A stretch of DNA of 64,000 nucleotides from Cyclobacteriaceae bacterium. GTDB lineage: Bacteria > Bacteroidota > Bacteroidia > Cytophagales > Cyclobacteriaceae. Positions 15,360 through 23,334 of this stretch are shown in pieces. The notes beneath the pieces are model-generated. The model was not told the DNA's origin, did no database searches, and saw nothing but the letters and a program-made list of their open reading frames with translations. The translations under genes and the position numbers were made by a program. The stretch covers positions 1 through 64,000 of the forward strand of contig JAHBUC010000002.1 in assembly GCA_019638275.1 (NCBI GenBank), read 5' to 3'. Each line of letters begins with the position of its first letter. Positions within the stretch are counted from its first letter, which is position 1.

Positions 15360-15767
15360 TTAGGCTATTGAAAGTGATGTGTCGATTTCGATTGGGTTCG
15401 TGAGTACTTTGTGAACGGGACACAGTTTTGCTATTTGCAGCAAGCGGGTTCGCTGCTCCTCATCAATGCTTCCTGTTATTTCAATTTCAGTCTTGTAGGA
15501 AGTTTTTCCTTCAAACGGGCCATTTGAAACCTGCACGCGGATCTGCTGCACATCCCATTTCTTTCGGTTGGCATACATGCGAAGTGTGATAGCTGTACAT
15601 GAAGCTAAGCCCATCCGAATGAAATCTCCAGGCCGTGGACCGAGATCTTTCCCTCCAACATCCAGTGGCTCATCCGCTACTACTACGTGGCTTCGCGCTA
15701 CCAGTTCGGTTTTATACACATCATTACCAATGGTAGCTACGGCTGTTTGAATTCCTTCATCGTGCAT
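15360..15767 (-). CDS. OsmC family protein
   Basis: This 135-residue OsmC/Ohr-superfamily protein is likely a thiol-dependent peroxidase or a related detoxifying protein in the cytoplasm. Both family cysteines are present, in MGLASCTAITLRMYA and in AKLCPVHKVL. The latter context is typical of the YhfA/OsmC subgroup rather than of Ohr itself. The gene starts 1 bp from the nitroreductase stop, so the two are tightly coupled. Its place in the pirin operon points to a role in redox or electrophile defence. Confidence 0.93.
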   Translation of the reverse strand: MHDEGIQTAVATIGNDVYKTELVARSHVVVADEPLDVGGKDLGPRPGDFIRMGLASCTAITLRMYANRKKWDVQQIRVQVSNGPFEGKTSYKTEIEITGSIDEEQRTRLLQIAKLCPVHKVLTNPIEIDTSLSIA

Positions 15768-15768
15768 G

Positions 15769-16371
15769 TTAAAAACTTTTATTCATAACAAAACTTTCCT
15801 GCGGATAACGTAGCCGTGGTGCTTCTTCACGTTGCTTCAGGTTATCGGGAAGCTTTTCTGCATCACCCGAATAACCCACCGCGATCACCACACCCGGCTC
15901 GAGCTCATCTAAAGGTACATTTAAATTCTCAACCAGCTTTTCCTTATCATATCCACCCATCTGGTGAACATTCAAGCCAAGTGCAGTTGCCTGTAACGAT
16001 AAAAATGCATTGGCTGCGCCCAGATCATATTTCGCGGAAGCATTGGTTCGGCCGTTACGAATAAATTTTGTGCGGGCCAGGCTCATAATCAGCAGCGGAG
16101 CATCAACAGCCCAAATGCGGTTGCCTTCCGATAACGTTTCGAAAATCCTGTTCCAAAGTTCAGGTTCATCTTTGGTTGCGTAGATATATGTCCACGGTTG
16201 TTCATTCATGCTGGATGGCGCCCAGCGTGCGGCTTCGAACAACGATCTTATTTTATCTTCCTCAACCGGTTGATTCGAGTAAGCCCTTTTGCTCCTTCTG
16301 TCTTTTATTACTTCAAGCACCGATGCCTCGAAACCGGTTGCGGGTGTTGCATTCTCTAAAATTGAAATCAT
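15769..16371 (-). CDS. Nitroreductase family protein
   Basis: This 200-residue FMN-dependent oxidoreductase of the nitroreductase family has the N-terminal VIKDRRSKRAYSNQPVEED, with arginines that bind FMN phosphate, then RWAPSSMNEQPW and later YDLGAANAFLSLQATALGL. Such enzymes reduce quinones, nitroaromatics or enones with NAD(P)H. It lies between pirin (57 bp upstream) and OsmC (1 bp). In Bacillus subtilis the nitroreductase MhqN belongs to a quinone-resistance operon with a dioxygenase. Here the dioxygenase is divergent. Confidence 0.93.
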   Translation of the reverse strand: MISILENATPATGFEASVLEVIKDRRSKRAYSNQPVEEDKIRSLFEAARWAPSSMNEQPWTYIYATKDEPELWNRIFETLSEGNRIWAVDAPLLIMSLARTKFIRNGRTNASAKYDLGAANAFLSLQATALGLNVHQMGGYDKEKLVENLNVPLDELEPGVVIAVGYSGDAEKLPDNLKQREEAPRLRYPQESFVMNKSF

Positions 16372-16428
16372 GGTTTTTAAATCTGGTAATAAGTTAACAA
16401 CACAGCATAAAAACAGTTCTGTATTACC

Positions 16429-17298
16429 TTAATCTTCAATGAGTATACCCATTTTCCCCATCTGATAATCGCGCATCGCCTCCATGATCTGCGTTTGGTT
16501 ATTCATCACAAACGGGCCATGCGAAACCACCGGTTCGTTAATCGGCTTTCCGCTTAACAGTAACGCCTTTGTTTTTTCCAAGCCTTCAATCAAAATTCCT
16601 TGGCCATTCTGCTTGAAATGAATCAGGTGCAATGCGTCAACCATTCCAAAACCTTCCACACGCAGTTTACCATCCAACAAGTAAAGCATCAGGTTGTGAT
16701 CCTCCGGAATTGGAATCTCCAGTTTACCACCCGCTTCCACTTCAAGGGTGGCGGCATTCACCTCAACCTGTGAGGGAATCGGGCCTTTTAATCCAAGTAT
16801 GTTGCCTGAAAATATCCTGGCTACAGCTTTTGCATCATCACTTTTAAAAGTGGGCACCTGTTCAGCAGCTACCGGAAAATAAGCCGGCTGATCCATCTTG
16901 TGTTTTGCCGGTGTGTTAATCCATAACTGAATAATTTCCTGCCGCCCGCCCAGTTCATGAATATCGTGTGGTGGTCGTTCGCTGTGCATCATGCCCATAC
17001 CGGCATTCATCCATTGCGCTCCACCGGCATACACTACACTGTTGTTACCGCGGCTATCGCGATGATGTACTCCGCCCTGAAAAATAAAGGTTACGGGTGA
17101 AAAACCCCGATGGGGGTGCGGACCTACACCGGCATGCCTGGTGTCGACATGCTTTGGCACTTTTATGTTGGCATGATGGAGCAATAAAAATGGATCAAGT
17201 TGATCTACCTGCTGGGTTGGCAACGGCTGACGAACAGGAAAACCGCCCATATCCATCAGATGGGCATAAAGTAAACGGGAAACGGATCTGTATTTCAT
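16429..17298 (-). CDS. Pirin family protein
   Basis: This 289-residue bicupin has the pirin N-terminal signature with HPHRGFSPVTFIFQGGVHHRD and the second metal-ligand region GMMHSERPPHDIHE, together giving the His-His-His-Glu site for iron. The C-terminal domain ends with PVVSHGPFVMNNQTQI. Bacterial pirins such as YhhW show quercetin dioxygenase activity. It is the first gene of the pirin-nitroreductase-OsmC-CDGSH run. Its promoter at 17310-17338 contains a palindromic operator shared with the marR promoter, and the start codon follows the expected transcription start by only a few bases. Confidence 0.94.
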   Translation of the reverse strand: MKYRSVSRLLYAHLMDMGGFPVRQPLPTQQVDQLDPFLLLHHANIKVPKHVDTRHAGVGPHPHRGFSPVTFIFQGGVHHRDSRGNNSVVYAGGAQWMNAGMGMMHSERPPHDIHELGGRQEIIQLWINTPAKHKMDQPAYFPVAAEQVPTFKSDDAKAVARIFSGNILGLKGPIPSQVEVNAATLEVEAGGKLEIPIPEDHNLMLYLLDGKLRVEGFGMVDALHLIHFKQNGQGILIEGLEKTKALLLSGKPINEPVVSHGPFVMNNQTQIMEAMRDYQMGKMGILIED

Positions 17299-17309
17299 AG
17301 GGTTCTAAA

Positions 17310-17338
17310 CAAAGTTATTACAATTGTTGTCTATACAA
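17310..17338 (-). promoter_or_regulatory. Pirin-operon promoter with MarR-type operator
   Basis: On the minus strand TTG (17338-17336), 18 bp and TAACTTTG (17317-17310) form a perfect Bacteroidota promoter. A palindrome TTGTCTATACAA (17327-17338, plus-strand reading) starts at the -33 TTG and fills half the spacer. The same arrangement, with 26 of 31 bases identical, lies before marR at 31163-31191. A bound repressor would block RNA polymerase here. Confidence 0.75.
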
Positions 17339-17423
17339 CTATTTTGATTTGATTTTCGTTCTTTCACCAGACCCGCAAACCAAAACGGGCAGAATTGGTT
17401 ACTTTACTAATAATTTAAAGCAT

Positions 17424-18383
17424 ATGAACACTCAATTGGTTACCGGACTCCATCACGTTACCGCTTTGGCAGACGATGCCCAGAAAAACGTAGATTTCTA
17501 TGCCGGCATGCTGGGCCTGCGCATGGTGAAGAAAACCATCAACTTTGATGCACCCGATGTATACCACTTATATTATGGAAATGAAACGGGTAGCCCCGGC
17601 ACCATCATGACGTTCTTTCCCTTTCCGGGGATGGTAAAAGGAAGACATGGAAAAGGGCAGATGACCGTAACATCTTTTTCGGTTCCCGATACAAGCCTCG
17701 ATTATTGGTTGAAGCGACTAAAGAAATTTAATATCAAACACACCGAACCACAAAAACGGTTTGAAGATGAAGTGTTTGTGTACTTTGAAGATGCGCATGG
17801 ATTGGGATTGGAACTCGTATTTAATAAAGGAGACAAGCGCCCCGGTTTTTCATACGGACAAATACCGATTGAACATGCCGTAAAAGGATTTTATGGTGTA
17901 GTGCTTTCTGAAGAAGGGTATGAACGTACAGCAGGTTTGCTATTGGAAGGAATGGATCACAAGCTTCTTATTGAGAAAGGAAATCGCTTTCGCTATTCCG
18001 CCAGTGGTGAGCCGGGCGATTTTGTAGATATTCTCTGGACACCCGAAAGCACCCGGGGATTGGGTGGCGGCGGCACCATTCATCACCTCGCATTCGCTAC
18101 ACCCGATGACAACACGCAATTAGAAGCACGTGAAAAACTTTTGTCGAAAGGTTATCATGTAACACCGGTTATGGATCGGCAGTACTTTCATTCCATTTAC
18201 TTTCGTGAGCCGGGTGGTATTTTGTTTGAGATTGCTACCAACCCTCCAGGCTTTGCCATCGATGAAGCACCTGCAGCTTTGGGCGAATCGCTGAAGCTTC
18301 CACCTTGGTATGAAAAATCGCGCGATAAAATTGAAAAGGGATTACAACCCATAAAAGTTCAAACGGATAAATTCATGGATTGA
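17424..18383 (+). CDS. VOC-family ring-cleaving dioxygenase
   Basis: This 319-residue protein has two vicinal-oxygen-chelate halves. The metal ligands are visible as His in GLHHVTA near residue 10, His in IHHLAFAT and Glu in GILFEIATNPPG. It is closest to the MhqO/MhqE and LinE-like ring-cleaving dioxygenase group, which opens hydroquinone-type rings with Fe(II) and oxygen. The start at MNTQLVTGLHHV is chosen because it opens the first VOC domain. An upstream in-frame extension overlaps the operator region. It is followed by the carboxylesterase gene 13 bp downstream, as in mhqED of Bacillus. Confidence 0.9.
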   Translation: MNTQLVTGLHHVTALADDAQKNVDFYAGMLGLRMVKKTINFDAPDVYHLYYGNETGSPGTIMTFFPFPGMVKGRHGKGQMTVTSFSVPDTSLDYWLKRLKKFNIKHTEPQKRFEDEVFVYFEDAHGLGLELVFNKGDKRPGFSYGQIPIEHAVKGFYGVVLSEEGYERTAGLLLEGMDHKLLIEKGNRFRYSASGEPGDFVDILWTPESTRGLGGGGTIHHLAFATPDDNTQLEAREKLLSKGYHVTPVMDRQYFHSIYFREPGGILFEIATNPPGFAIDEAPAALGESLKLPPWYEKSRDKIEKGLQPIKVQTDKFMD

Positions 18384-18396
18384 GGAGCAACAGAAA

Positions 18397-19020
18397 ATGG
18401 CACATCAAAAAAATATTATTGAAGCGGGTAAGCCGTTAAAGGAAGCAAAGAAAGCGTTGATCATGTTGCATGGTCGTGGAGCCAGTGCGCAGGATATTCT
18501 TTCGTTAACGGAATACCTTCCGGTTGATGATTTTTACATTGCAGCACCACAGGCCACCAACTTTACCTGGTATCCGTACAGCTTTATGGCTCCGGTTCCG
18601 CAAAACGAACCGTGGCTGAGTAGCGCATTGAAAGTATTGAACTCGCTCGTAACTGATATTGAAGCGGGCGGAATCAAATCTGAAAATATTTTTGTGTTGG
18701 GCTTTTCGCAAGGTGCCTGCCTTACACTTGAATTTGTTACGCGAAACGCCAGGCGATGGGGTGGCGTTGCTTCTTTAACCGGAGGATTAATCGGTGAAAA
18801 AATCCATCCCGAAAATTATCTTGGCAACTTCAGTGGAACACCCGTTTATATCAGCAACAGCAATAACGATCCGCACGTACCCTTATCGCGAAGCGAAGAA
18901 TCCAAAAAAATTATGGAAAGTATGGGTGCAGTTGTTTCGTTGCAAGTCTTTCCAAACAGACCGCACACCATTCTAAAAGAAGAACTTGAGGCCGTAAGCC
19001 GAATGATGGCAAACAACTAA
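18397..19020 (+). CDS. Alpha/beta hydrolase, carboxylesterase/phospholipase type
   Basis: This 207-residue hydrolase of the carboxylesterase/phospholipase family has the oxyanion-hole segment MLHGRGASAQDI, the nucleophile elbow GFSQGACLTLEF, the acid in NDPHVPLS and the histidine in NRPHTILKEE. It resembles MhqD. It lies 13 bp after the dioxygenase gene and so is probably co-transcribed. A plausible role is hydrolysis of ring-cleavage or ester products. GGAG 10 bases before the ATG could be its ribosome-binding site. Confidence 0.9.
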   Translation: MAHQKNIIEAGKPLKEAKKALIMLHGRGASAQDILSLTEYLPVDDFYIAAPQATNFTWYPYSFMAPVPQNEPWLSSALKVLNSLVTDIEAGGIKSENIFVLGFSQGACLTLEFVTRNARRWGGVASLTGGLIGEKIHPENYLGNFSGTPVYISNSNNDPHVPLSRSEESKKIMESMGAVVSLQVFPNRPHTILKEELEAVSRMMANN

Positions 19021-19022
19021 AT

Positions 19023-19490
19023 TTATGAATTGCCGTCTTCGGTAGTAGCCTTCGGGCGAGTGTCTTTTGGCAACCAGCTTCCTTCAAATTTGAACTTCAA
19101 TTTGCCGTTGTAATCGCTGCTGTAAATAGCTACGCGATCAAGTGTTGCGTTGATTTCATTCAGATCAAGTCCTGCTGCCTCGCGCAGAAACATCACATAC
19201 AACCAATCGCCTTTTTTTGAAATCCAGGAACCATACAGGTTGTGGTTAATTTCCAGACAGTTCTGATAAAAACTTTCCACGTTCTTATCCGGCACAGCAA
19301 GCAACGGGCTCATAATCTGGAAATACCAGCGTGCGGGGTTGTCCTGAAAATTAAAGACATCAATCCACACGGTAGAACCGCGGTATACTAACGACCATTG
19401 GCCTTCTTTTTGTCCCCGGCAGGCTACAGGGTCAACTTTTAGTCCGCGTATGCTTTCCTCGACTAAAGCTGAGGTTTGTTGTAAGTCCAT
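19023..19490 (-). CDS. YbjN domain-containing protein
   Basis: This 155-residue protein matches the YbjN/type III chaperone-like fold. The tell-tale stretches are GSTVWIDVFNFQDNPARWYFQIMSPL (read in two parts), FYQNCLEINHNLYGSWI and DWLYVMFLREAAGLDLNEI. YbjN-like proteins are cytoplasmic and of uncertain role, possibly as chaperones or stress modulators. The gene is convergent with the carboxylesterase (2 bp between stop codons). No operon partner is evident. Confidence 0.85.
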   Translation of the reverse strand: MDLQQTSALVEESIRGLKVDPVACRGQKEGQWSLVYRGSTVWIDVFNFQDNPARWYFQIMSPLLAVPDKNVESFYQNCLEINHNLYGSWISKKGDWLYVMFLREAAGLDLNEINATLDRVAIYSSDYNGKLKFKFEGSWLPKDTRPKATTEDGNS

Positions 19491-19581
19491 TACTAAAGTT
19501 GAATAAGATTTTGAGCTTTTTCAATGGCAACTTGCAGGAATTTTTAGATACCCCCGATTTTCCAATCATTCCGGCCGGAAA

Positions 19582-20238
19582 TCAACTTACCAGTTTGAAA
19601 TTAAAGGCACCGTTTTGAGTAGCAGCCCAAACCCGCAGCCAGATGGGCAGCACAGCTTCCGTTCCCCGGGCATTTGTAATATCTCCCAGATCAAGGATGT
19701 TCTTTTCCTGCCAACCGAACTCCTTCAGTAATGATTTAACTTTTGATTTTGCACCGGCATCATTTCCACAGATGTAGTTAATGTGATCACCGCCACCAAT
19801 CAAATTGGGATTGACCATTAAACCACACCACATGGTGTTGAGTGTTTTCACCACCTGGGTTTTCGGAAATGTCTTCTGAATTTCTTCACCCAATGAATTC
19901 GTGTTTGATAAAGATTGGATTAGGGAAGGTGGCATTCCCCTGCTGAAGTCTAGCGGGTTGGCAACGTCAATAATTATTTTTCCGTCCAACGCACGTTCAG
20001 CTTCACGCAAAGCATTCATAGAAGCTTCACCTTTGGTGCAATTGAAAATAATCTCGCCAAACGTTGCAGCCTCTAAAAACATACCTGCACTTGCACCGCT
20101 TTTATGCTTCGCTACAAATGCCAACGCCTTTTCATTGTTCGCTGTGCGCGATCCCATCATTACCTGATGACCCAATTCGATTAACCTGGAACCAATGGTA
20201 TCTCCTACCATACCGGTTCCGAACACGGCAATTTTCAT
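19582..20238 (-). CDS. NADPH-dependent F420 reductase-like NAD(P)-binding protein
   Basis: This 218-residue oxidoreductase has an N-terminal Rossmann motif KIAVFGTGMVGDTIGSRL, followed by GHQVMMGSRTANN, where the serine and arginine fit NADPH. It resembles proteins annotated as NADPH-dependent F420 reductase, but F420 is not made by known Bacteroidota, so the true substrate is unclear. It is divergent from the HxlR regulator, with a shared promoter region of 150 bp, and is the likely target of that regulator. Confidence 0.85.
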   Translation of the reverse strand: MKIAVFGTGMVGDTIGSRLIELGHQVMMGSRTANNEKALAFVAKHKSGASAGMFLEAATFGEIIFNCTKGEASMNALREAERALDGKIIIDVANPLDFSRGMPPSLIQSLSNTNSLGEEIQKTFPKTQVVKTLNTMWCGLMVNPNLIGGGDHINYICGNDAGAKSKVKSLLKEFGWQEKNILDLGDITNARGTEAVLPIWLRVWAATQNGAFNFKLVS

Positions 20239-20264
20239 GACCTTTAAATTTATCTTAGTTATTT

Positions 20265-20301
20265 ACTATCAAAAGTATAGTTTTGTTGTGCAACAAATCA
20301 A
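20265..20301. promoter_or_regulatory. Divergent promoter region with two dyads (HxlR operator candidate)
   Basis: On the minus strand TACTTTTG (20277-20270) has a TTG 21 bp upstream (20301-20299). On the plus strand TAGTTTTG lies at 20278-20285, so the two -7 elements sit back to back. ACTATCAAAAGTATAGT (20265-20281) has ACTAT/ATAGT arms and encloses the minus -7. TTGTTG (20283-20288) and CAACAA (20291-20296) form a second dyad with a 2-base centre. A dimeric HxlR protein could bind either. Confidence 0.6.
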
Positions 20302-20388
20302 GATCGTGTTGATTATGGGAGTTACTATCAGAATTGACGGAATTGGAAAAATTCCATGCGTGTGCAGAAAAAATCTTAAAAATATTTT

Positions 20389-20766
20389 ATGAAAATCAAC
20401 GATGAGCAGTACAAGTTCGTGATTGACGGACAGGATTACCATTGTGCATTGGACGTGACCTCCTCTTTCATTGGCGGAAAATGGAAAACCGTAGTGCTTT
20501 GGTATTTGCGAAAAGACAAAAAGCGATTCAAGGAATTAAAGGATGTTATTCCAGACATAACCGACAAAATGTTGTCGCTTCAATTGCGCGCGTTGGATGC
20601 GGATGGTTTGGTGAAGCGAACCATTTACCCGGAAGTGCCACCTCGGGTTGAATACGAACTCACCAAAGAAGGCAAATCGCTTGTTCCGGTTCTGGAGGCA
20701 ATGGCCCTATGGGGAAGAACTAAAGCGAAGAAGGATGGGAAGATGGTGAAAGTTTCTCTTCGATAA
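20389..20766 (+). CDS. HxlR family winged-helix regulator
   Basis: This 125-residue regulator has the standard HxlR/MarR-like winged helix: HCALDVTSSFIGGKWKTVVL, KRFKELKDVIPDITDKMLS, ALDADGLVKRT and PPRVEYELTKEG. The conserved N-terminal cysteine (about residue 19) matches the redox-active cysteine of YodB/HypR-type members, which sense quinones and disulfide stress. It is divergent from the NADP oxidoreductase gene. The long (about 95-base) untranslated leader implied by the candidate promoter is unusual. Confidence 0.92.
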   Translation: MKINDEQYKFVIDGQDYHCALDVTSSFIGGKWKTVVLWYLRKDKKRFKELKDVIPDITDKMLSLQLRALDADGLVKRTIYPEVPPRVEYELTKEGKSLVPVLEAMALWGRTKAKKDGKMVKVSLR

Positions 20767-20815
20767 TCGTTTCATAATTAAACTTTCATGCACAATTTTT
20801 GTCTAAACCCGGATT

Positions 20816-21904
20816 ATGCATTTGCTCAGACTACTGCTTTTTATTTGTCTTGTCACTTCCTGTAGCAAGGATTCAGATCCAGCTCCTACCCCTACCGTAT
20901 TATACTTTCCCCCAATCGGTACATCCGCATGGGAAACGGTAAGCCCTGCAACCCTCGGGTGGAACACTTCAAAAATTGCAGACCTTGATGCATTTCTGGA
21001 CGCCTCGGACAGCCGCGCACTAATCGTACTCAAAGACGGAAAAATTGTGTTGGAGAAATACCGGGGAAAACAATTCGATAATGTGACGGACTTTGGGGTC
21101 AACAGCAATTGGTACTGGGCTTCAGCCGGGAAAACCTTGACCGCTGCTGTTGTTGGTATTGCCGAAGAACAGGGCCTGATTGAGCTGGATGAAAAAACGT
21201 CCACCTATCTGGGAGCGGGTTGGACTGATCTTACGCCCGAACATGAAAACAACATTACCGTGCGCCATCAACTCACCATGACTACCGGATTGGATGATGA
21301 TGTGCCTAACCGCGATTGCACTGATCCGGAATGTTTGATTTTTAAAGCCTCACCCGGCACGCGATGGGCTTATCACAATGCCCCTTACACGTTGTTGGAT
21401 GGCGTGATTGCCAATGCAACGGGTAAAACATTAAATGCTTACCTCAATAATGAATTGAAATCGAAAACCGGTATGGATGGCCAGTACATTCAAACTGGTG
21501 ACAACAATGTATATTACAGTACCGCGCGTTCCATGGCCCGGTTTGGTTTGCTGTTGCTTAATGAAGGCAAATGGAATGACCTACAGGTGGTTCCGGAAGC
21601 GTATGTTACGCTGATGAAATCGTCTTCTCAAAGTTTAAATCCTTCGTACGGCTACCTCACTTGGCTAAACGGGAAAAGCTCCTACATTTTACCCAACACG
21701 CAGGTCAGCATTCCCGGTTCGGTTTCACCCAGTGCACCTGCCGATATGTTTGCGGCCATGGGGAAAAACGGACAGATCATCAATATAGTACCCTCACAGA
21801 ATTTAGTTGTTGTTCGAATGGGCGATGTGCCCGATACATCGCTGGTGCCGTTTTTATTTCAAGATGATTTGTGGGAAAAACTAAATGAAATCATACCGGA
21901 TTAA
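20816..21904 (+). CDS. Serine hydrolase, beta-lactamase-like lipoprotein
   Basis: This 362-residue penicillin-binding-type serine hydrolase is unlike the one at 13735-14838. It starts with a lipoprotein signal MHLLRLLLFICLVTSCSK. The catalytic motif is SAGK in WASAGKTLTAAV, the YxN motif is YHN in YHNAPYTLL, and a C-terminal GKNGQIINIVPSQNLVVV replaces the classical KTG. A proline-rich linker follows the lipobox. It lies 49 bp after the HxlR gene and could be co-transcribed with it. Its 3' end overlaps the convergent DoxX-like gene by 14 bp. Confidence 0.9.
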   Translation: MHLLRLLLFICLVTSCSKDSDPAPTPTVLYFPPIGTSAWETVSPATLGWNTSKIADLDAFLDASDSRALIVLKDGKIVLEKYRGKQFDNVTDFGVNSNWYWASAGKTLTAAVVGIAEEQGLIELDEKTSTYLGAGWTDLTPEHENNITVRHQLTMTTGLDDDVPNRDCTDPECLIFKASPGTRWAYHNAPYTLLDGVIANATGKTLNAYLNNELKSKTGMDGQYIQTGDNNVYYSTARSMARFGLLLLNEGKWNDLQVVPEAYVTLMKSSSQSLNPSYGYLTWLNGKSSYILPNTQVSIPGSVSPSAPADMFAAMGKNGQIINIVPSQNLVVVRMGDVPDTSLVPFLFQDDLWEKLNEIIPD

Positions 21905-22547
21905 CCTGTCTGGCCTTGAATTTTTTGCCCACCGTAAAGAAGACAATAAAAGCGACTAAGCCCTCGATAAAAGGAACGCTCAATTCAATAAAAATATTGG
22001 GGTTGAATACTGCGAAGAAAACAATGGTTATGAACATCAACAATCCTAACCACATCCAATACGAACGTTGAATGACCGAAAGCGGCAAAGGAACCGATTG
22101 AACATCATCACGAACTAAAAATTGCAAAGCTCTTAAATCCCAAACCAGCAAATACGTGGTGGCCAGCAACATCAACCCGGTAACAAGTGGAGTACCCGTG
22201 AATTTGTAGGCCACCGTAATGATGAAAATATTGAGGATCAACCCAAAGAAAATCAGTGCACCCAGCCGGGCAAAACGCTGTGTCATCAACAGAAACCCTG
22301 CTACAATTTGTGTCCAGCCAATAAATTTCCAGTACAACCCTGAATCGGTCATTACCCTGAAAAATTGCTGAATGGGTTCCAAATTCTGAATCGGTTTATC
22401 CATGCTATACATCAGGTTTGATGTGCCTGAAATTTTTCCCATTCCAAATGCAGCAATAACAAATGCTCCACCAATGAGGTAACGCAAATAAATGGTAAAG
22501 ATTTGCAAAAAGGTCTTTTGCTTCAGGTGGTCAATGAAAGCAAGCAT
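21891..22547 (-). CDS. DoxX-like membrane protein
   Basis: This 218-residue integral membrane protein has about five or six hydrophobic segments, the first being LRYLIGGAFVIAAFGMGKI. GLYWKFIGWTQIVAGFLLM near residue 95 matches the DoxX/DoxD helix pair. It is probably a member of the DoxX-like family, whose members include MhqP of the Bacillus quinone regulon. It lies downstream of pxpA on the same strand by 43 bp, so it may be read with the pxp operon. I do not see the MarR operator before it. Confidence 0.65.
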   Translation of the reverse strand: MLAFIDHLKQKTFLQIFTIYLRYLIGGAFVIAAFGMGKISGTSNLMYSMDKPIQNLEPIQQFFRVMTDSGLYWKFIGWTQIVAGFLLMTQRFARLGALIFFGLILNIFIITVAYKFTGTPLVTGLMLLATTYLLVWDLRALQFLVRDDVQSVPLPLSVIQRSYWMWLGLLMFITIVFFAVFNPNIFIELSVPFIEGLVAFIVFFTVGKKFKARQVNPV

Positions 22548-22590
22548 AAGCTACGATTTTTTGATTCCAGACGCTTTAGATATCCGGATG

Positions 22591-23334
22591 TTACACTGAA
22601 TCTGCAGAAATTCTACAGCCCATTGATTGCAGGGACTTATGAACGTGTTTGGCAAATTCAAGTGCATGGTCACCATCACCATGAATACAAATTGTATCTG
22701 CACTTAAAGGTATGATTTCACCAGTAAGGGTTGTAACATATTTCTCTTTCACAATTTGCTCAATCTGCCTCACCACATCAGTTGCATGCTCAAACAAGGC
22801 ATGCGGATGCGTTCGCGGAGTCAATGTACCATCCGGTTGATAGGTGCGATCGGCAAACACCTCGTTAGCGGTTTTTAAGCCTAATGATTTAGCTTCTTCA
22901 ATCATCACGCTTCCGCTTAAACCATAGAAGATCAAATCGGGGTCAAAGTCTTTAACAGCCTGAGCTGTGATTTTGCTAATCGACTTATCCTTTGCGGCCA
23001 TGTTATACAGCGCCCCGTGCAATTTCACGTGGTGCAGCTTCGTGTGCTTTTCTTTGCAAATAGCCTGGATGATCTCCAATTGTTTCGAAATCAATTGATG
23101 CAATTCATCCTTTGAAAGTTGTATCGGTTTACGGCCAAAACTTTCCTTATCGTTAAAACCGGGATGGGCGCCAATCGCGACCTTATGCTTTAAACACAAA
23201 TCAATCGTGTTGCACATCGTGGTTTTATCGCCCGCATGATAACCACAGGCAATGTTGGCGCTGCTGATGTAGGGCATAATGTACGAATCATTCGTCATGC
23301 CTTCACCCATGTCACAATTGATATCAATCGTCAT
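22591..23334 (-). CDS. pxpA: 5-oxoprolinase subunit A
   Basis: This 247-residue LamB/YcsF-family protein is the A subunit of the ATP-dependent 5-oxoprolinase PxpABC, which converts 5-oxoproline to glutamate. The N-terminus TIDINCDMGEG, the histidine-rich ANIACGYHAGD and AIGAHPGFNDKESFGR are the family hallmarks. The start is the ATG preceded by AGGAG seven bases upstream; a TTG two codons earlier is less likely. It overlaps pxpC and is the last of three oxoprolinase genes in the order B-C-A, as in Escherichia coli ybgJKL. Confidence 0.95.
   Translation of the reverse strand: MTIDINCDMGEGMTNDSYIMPYISSANIACGYHAGDKTTMCNTIDLCLKHKVAIGAHPGFNDKESFGRKPIQLSKDELHQLISKQLEIIQAICKEKHTKLHHVKLHGALYNMAAKDKSISKITAQAVKDFDPDLIFYGLSGSVMIEEAKSLGLKTANEVFADRTYQPDGTLTPRTHPHALFEHATDVVRQIEQIVKEKYVTTLTGEIIPLSADTICIHGDGDHALEFAKHVHKSLQSMGCRISADSV

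Noticed and set aside
16372..16428. A third MarR-type operator before the nitroreductase
   Set aside because: The gap contains GTTAAC and AT-rich DNA but no TTGTnTATACAA-like palindrome or promoter, so the genes are more likely read from the pirin promoter.
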